This document shows, in pieces, positions 60,845 through 64,000 of a stretch of DNA of 64,000 bases (position 1 is the first letter of the stretch; each line of letters begins with the position of its first letter). Source of the stretch: Kluyvera ascorbata ATCC 33433 (GTDB lineage: Bacteria; Pseudomonadota; Gammaproteobacteria; Enterobacterales; Enterobacteriaceae); assembly GCF_000735365.1 (NCBI RefSeq), contig NZ_JMPL01000012.1:1-64000 (forward strand). The letters are read 5' to 3'. Made by a program: the position numbers and the translations under genes. Below the pieces are notes generated by a model. It did not search any database. It saw only the letters and a list, made by a program, of their open reading frames with translations, and was not told where the DNA came from.

Positions 60845-60879
60845 TCGGCCGGGCTACGCACCCCACGTAGCCCGGCCGA
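60845..60879. repeat. REP-like palindrome between ubiX and purF
   Basis: TCGGCCGGGCTACG and CGTAGCCCGGCCGA are perfect 14-base complements around a 7-base loop. The GTAGCCCGG core is the common REP-type element of Klebsiella/Enterobacter genomes. It lies past the 3' end of purF. Confidence 0.75.
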
Positions 60880-60911
60880 GCGAAAGTAATGCGGGGAAAA
60901 TCCCCGAACAT

Positions 60912-62429
60912 TTACCCTTCGTTATGCATCTCTAAATTTTCCACTTCATTCTGCAACTGCACCGCTTTCGCGTCGTCGTTACGCAGAGAGTCGAGGAAAT
61001 CAAGATAGCTCTGGTCGACGTCTTTGGTCACGTACACACCGTTGAACACCGAGCATTCGAACTGCTGAATATCCGGGTTCTCCGCGCGTACCGCGTCAAT
61101 CAAATCGTCCAAATCCTGGAAGATAAGCCCGTCAGCGCCGATTATCTGGCGAATCTCATCCACTTCACGCCCGTGAGCGATCAGCTCGGTGGCGGTTGGC
61201 ATGTCGATACCGTAGACGTTCGGGAAACGAATTTCCGGCGCGGCGGAAGCCAGATAAACTTTCTTCGCGCCAGCTTCACGAGCCATCTCGATAATCTGCT
61301 CAGAGGTGGTCCCGCGCACGATGGAGTCATCCACCAGCAGCACGTTCTTATCGCGGAACTCAGCGCGGTTAGCATTGAGCTTACGGCGAACGGACTTACG
61401 ACGCAGCTGCTGGCCCGGCATGATAAAAGTACGGCCCACGTAGCGGTTTTTCACAAAGCCCTGGCGGTATGGTTTGCCGAGAATACGGGCAATTTCCAGC
61501 GCGATATCGCAGGAGGTCTCCGGAATCGGAATCACTACGTCGATATCGAGGTCTTCCCATTCACGCGCAATCTTCTCGCCAAGCTTGGTCCCCATGTTCA
61601 CACGGGCGCTGTAGACGGAAATCTTGTCGATAAAGGAGTCCGGACGCGCGAAGTAGACGTATTCGAACAGGCACGGGTTGCTCACCGGGTTGTCAGCGCA
61701 CTGACGGGTGAACAGCTGGCCATTTTCGGTAATGTAAACCGCCTCGCCCGGCGCAACGTCGCGCAGGAATTCGAAGCCGAGGGTGTCCAGCGCCACGCTT
61801 TCGGAAGCCACCATGTATTCGGTGCGACCGTCGCCGATATCGCGCTTGCCCAACACCAGTGGACGAATACCGTTAGGGTCACGGAAAGCGACCATGCCGT
61901 GGCCGATAATCATCGCTACGCATGCATACGCACCGCGAATCTGGCGGTTGGTAGCGGCGATGGCGGCGAAGATGTTGTCCGCTTCCAGAGGATAGTGACG
62001 GAAGTTATCCAGCTCGCTTGCAAAGATATTGAGCAGGATTTCAGAATCGGAGGTGGTGTTAATGTGACGGCGTTTTTCTTCAAACAGCTTTTGACGTAAC
62101 TCGTGCGCATTGGTCAGGTTGCCGTTATGCGCAAGCGTAATACCGTACGGGGAGTTGACGTAAAAAGGCTGGGCTTCAGACGCGCTGGAGCTGCCCGCCG
62201 TTGGGTAACGCACGTGGCCAATACCCATGTTGCCCTGCATACGCTGCATGTGGCGGGCTTCAAAGACATCGCTCACCAGACCGTTCGCTTTACGCAAGCG
62301 GAAGCAGTTGTTGGCATCAATGGTGATGATGCCAGCGGCATCCTGTCCACGGTGCTGCAGCACCGTTAGCGCATCATAAATCGACTGGTTAACCGGCATG
62401 ACACCGGCGATACCGACAATACCGCACAT
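60912..62429 (-). CDS. purF: PurF, amidophosphoribosyltransferase
   Basis: A 505-residue enzyme that makes 5-phosphoribosylamine from PRPP and glutamine, the first step of purine synthesis. The N-terminal Cys2 (MCGIVGIAG) is the glutaminase nucleophile after Met removal. The PRPP loop is [13 protein letters not shown]. Start at ATG 62429 is required to expose Cys2; the frame upstream of it is not used. It follows cvpA by 33 bases and is under the PurR box upstream of cvpA. Confidence 0.98.
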   Translation of the reverse strand: MCGIVGIAGVMPVNQSIYDALTVLQHRGQDAAGIITIDANNCFRLRKANGLVSDVFEARHMQRMQGNMGIGHVRYPTAGSSSASEAQPFYVNSPYGITLAHNGNLTNAHELRQKLFEEKRRHINTTSDSEILLNIFASELDNFRHYPLEADNIFAAIAATNRQIRGAYACVAMIIGHGMVAFRDPNGIRPLVLGKRDIGDGRTEYMVASESVALDTLGFEFLRDVAPGEAVYITENGQLFTRQCADNPVSNPCLFEYVYFARPDSFIDKISVYSARVNMGTKLGEKIAREWEDLDIDVVIPIPETSCDIALEIARILGKPYRQGFVKNRYVGRTFIMPGQQLRRKSVRRKLNANRAEFRDKNVLLVDDSIVRGTTSEQIIEMAREAGAKKVYLASAAPEIRFPNVYGIDMPTATELIAHGREVDEIRQIIGADGLIFQDLDDLIDAVRAENPDIQQFECSVFNGVYVTKDVDQSYLDFLDSLRNDDAKAVQLQNEVENLEMHNEG

Positions 62430-62462
62430 ACGTCTTTTCCTCGTTAAGCAACGACCCAAAGC

Positions 62463-62951
62463 TTATACTTTGGGCAAGAAACTTGACGAGCTTTGAAGGT
62501 ATTCAAAAAACCATCTGATAACCGGCGAGAAATAGGGAATAAACTGCGAATGCTGCCAGTCATCGCTTTTGGACATTCCGGTAAAGGTGTCAAGGAAGAA
62601 CAAGATAGCGGCGATGATCAGCACCCCACGTAGCGCGCCGAAGCAGATCCCCAATACCCTGTCTGTACCCGACAGACCGGTTTTCTCCACCAGCTGACCT
62701 ATCACAAAGTTGACGATAGCGCCGACGATGAGCGTCGCGATGAACAGCGCCGCAATAGCAATCCCATTTCGAACCCGTTCGTCCTCAAAGCCCGTAAACC
62801 AGACAGACAGGTCAGTGTAGTAATGGCTGGCAACGTAGAAGGCACAGCCCCATGTCACCAACGATAATGCTTCACGAACAAAGCCGCGGATGAGGCTTAC
62901 CAAGCAGGATAAGCCCAGCACCGCGATAATGGCGTAATCAATCCAGACCAT
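62463..62951 (-). CDS. cvpA: CvpA, colicin V production membrane protein
   Basis: A 162-residue inner membrane protein with four helices (YAIIAVLGLSCLVSLIRGFV, LVTWGCAFYVASHYY, IAIAALFIATLIVGAIVNF, LRGVLIIAAILFFL). It is needed for colicin V export in E. coli and affects envelope stress; molecular role unclear. First gene of the cvpA-purF operon. Confidence 0.95.
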   Translation of the reverse strand: MVWIDYAIIAVLGLSCLVSLIRGFVREALSLVTWGCAFYVASHYYTDLSVWFTGFEDERVRNGIAIAALFIATLIVGAIVNFVIGQLVEKTGLSGTDRVLGICFGALRGVLIIAAILFFLDTFTGMSKSDDWQHSQFIPYFSPVIRWFFEYLQSSSSFLPKV

Positions 62952-63006
62952 ATACGTCCCACGATTTTACGCCCTGTCATCCAGTTCGGGCGCATTCTAA
63001 CAGAAA

Positions 63007-63022
63007 AAGAAAACGTTTGCGT
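63007..63022 (-). promoter_or_regulatory. PurR operator of cvpA-purF
   Basis: The minus strand reads ACGCAAACGTTTTCTT, an excellent match to the PurR consensus ACGCAAACGTTTNCNT. It is 56 bases before the cvpA ATG, as in E. coli, so hypoxanthine- or guanine-loaded PurR should repress the operon. Confidence 0.93.
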
Positions 63023-63045
63023 AGGGATTTCCTTCCCCGGCGTAA

Positions 63046-63086
63046 ATAAAAAATGGCGCTGAAAAAATATTCAACGCCATCGTTTT
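63046..63086 (-). terminator. Terminator of folC-dedD
   Basis: On the minus strand ATGGCG-T-TGA and TCA-G-CGCCAT pair around an AT-rich loop and are followed by TTTTTT. It lies about 60 bases after the dedD stop and just before the cvpA promoter. Confidence 0.7.
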
Positions 63087-63147
63087 TGGGTGGCTTTTGG
63101 CGTTGTTCAGGCCTCGCCCCTCAGGGGTGAGGGAGAAAACCTACGCC

Positions 63148-63831
63148 TTAGTTCGGCGTATATCCCATCACTACGCCACTCAGCCCCGACAGCTGCTTCA
63201 ACTCACCAAGTGAGCCTTTCAGCTTATCTTTCGAGGCGTCCGGGCCAACCAGAATACGGGTGATTTTACCCTGAACGGGCGTCGAAGGCGACGTGTAGGC
63301 GTGATAACCCGCACCGCGCAGACTTGCCACTATTTCGTTCACTTTATCCGCATTCTTCAATGCACCAAGCTGTACCACATACGCTTTGCCTACCGGCGCC
63401 GGTTTCTCTTCCGGCGCGGCTTTCGGAGGTGGCGTCGTTGCCGCAACCTGTTCAGTCACTGGCTGCGGTTTTGGCTGCGGCTTCGGTTTTTCTACCGGTT
63501 TAGGCTTTGGCAGTTCAGCCGCAGGCGGTATCTGCTCGAGCTCGCCGTTGCCGCTAACTGACAGACGGCTGGAATCCAGCGACGGCGCAGCGGCATCTCC
63601 TGCCCTCACTTCTTCAGCCGCGCCTTCAGGCGGTTGAGCAGGCAGCGCCTGCGTCGCCGTCGGCAGCATATCTGGCTCATCGCGATCGCCCGGTTTCGGC
63701 ACCAGCGGGATGGCTGCAAACTCATCCTGATAATGCTTTTTTTGCCCGTCAAGCAGCCCTGGCAGCACAATGACCCCCAGCGCGACTAATACAATCGTCC
63801 CGACGAGACGGTTTTGAAACTTACTTGCCAC
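63148..63831 (-). CDS. dedD: DedD, SPOR-domain cell division protein
   Basis: A 227-residue bitopic inner membrane protein: one helix (about 8-26, LVGTIVLVALGVIVLPGLL), a Pro/Lys/Glu-rich periplasmic linker (about 60-145) and a C-terminal SPOR domain (from AYVVQLGALKNADKV) that binds denuded septal peptidoglycan. Start is GTG at 63831 with GGGGAG five bases before it, matching the E. coli start MASKFQNRL; it overlaps the end of folC. Confidence 0.95.
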   Translation of the reverse strand: MASKFQNRLVGTIVLVALGVIVLPGLLDGQKKHYQDEFAAIPLVPKPGDRDEPDMLPTATQALPAQPPEGAAEEVRAGDAAAPSLDSSRLSVSGNGELEQIPPAAELPKPKPVEKPKPQPKPQPVTEQVAATTPPPKAAPEEKPAPVGKAYVVQLGALKNADKVNEIVASLRGAGYHAYTSPSTPVQGKITRILVGPDASKDKLKGSLGELKQLSGLSGVVMGYTPN

Positions 63832-64000
63832 CGGCACTCCCCGCGTCCAACACTTCCATCACATGCGCTACCGTGTGGAACGAACCACACACCAGCACCG
63901 TATCTTCAGGCGCTGCATCAGCCATGGCCGCATGCCACGCCTGTGCCACATTGCTATAAATGGCACCAGCGCGCAAATGTTCGCACAGCTGTTCCGCCGT
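63821..64000 (-). CDS. folC: FolC, C-terminal end only (cut by window edge)
   Basis: The last 59 codons of folylpolyglutamate/dihydrofolate synthase, ending in VCGSFHTVAHVMEVLDAGSA then GGK and TAA at 63821-63823. The product adds glutamate to folates. It overlaps the dedD start by 11 bases, so the two are coupled. The catalytic domains are outside the window. Confidence 0.92.
   Translation of the reverse strand, partial: TAEQLCEHLRAGAIYSNVAQAWHAAMADAAPEDTVLVCGSFHTVAHVMEVLDAGSAGGK

Overview
The window reads as chromosome of a motile-type member of the Enterobacteriaceae. The core gene order matches the Escherichia/Salmonella backbone from menH to folC: men genes, elaA, rbn, the whole nuo operon, lrhA, alaA, yfbR to yfbV, ackA-pta, yfcD to yfcF, folX, yfcH, the histidine/LAO transporter, ubiX, purF, cvpA, dedD, folC. 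Proteins such as NuoG, NuoCD, AlaA, Pta and HisP are nearly those of E. coli. Differences from E. coli (cheV present; elaB, yfcC and yfcG missing from their usual places; a Fus-like import operon) suggest the Enterobacter/Klebsiella/Citrobacter part of the family. I cannot name the genus from sequence alone.

Layout. 1-5721: menaquinone entry genes (menH start, menD, menF), elaA, rbn and the chemotaxis coupling gene cheV. 5722-14341: a Fur-type promoter and four genes on the + strand encoding a private TonB, a TonB-dependent receptor, a periplasmic M16 protease and an SbmA/YddA-type ABC exporter-fold protein. This is the make-up of the Fus protease-associated import systems. 14342-21292: accessory stretch with a DUF1345 membrane protein, a short-chain dehydrogenase remnant, an AT-rich patch with two small unfamiliar genes (one resembling alkyltransferase-like DNA-binding proteins), a histidine phosphatase, a diguanylate cyclase, an AI-2E family permease and a Nudix hydrolase. 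21311-36319: nuoA to nuoN, complete and intact, on the - strand. 36320-38801: long AT-rich control regions on both sides of lrhA. 38802-48173: alaA, yfbR, yfbS, hxpA, yfbU, yfbV, ackA, pta. 48237-49280: an inserted gene for a sugar-binding-like beta-sandwich protein, flanked by a second, decayed copy of the end of pta. 49365-55732: yfcD, yfcE, yfcF, an aldehyde dehydrogenase/LysR pair standing where yfcG is expected, folX, yfcH and an acetyltransferase. 55746-59778: hisP, hisM, hisQ, hisJ, argT with two sigma-54 type promoters. 60070-64000: ubiX, purF, cvpA (with a PurR box), dedD and the end of folC.

The most interesting unit is the Fus-like operon. The model is that the receptor binds an iron-containing host or plant protein, the dedicated TonB pulls it into the periplasm, the M16 protease cuts it, and the ABC protein deals with products. 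A Fur box lying inside the promoter spacer fits an iron-starvation role. The substrate cannot be read from sequence. A second point is the pta-end duplication around the 241-residue gene, which marks a small insertion event. The rest is ordinary, well-kept metabolic backbone.
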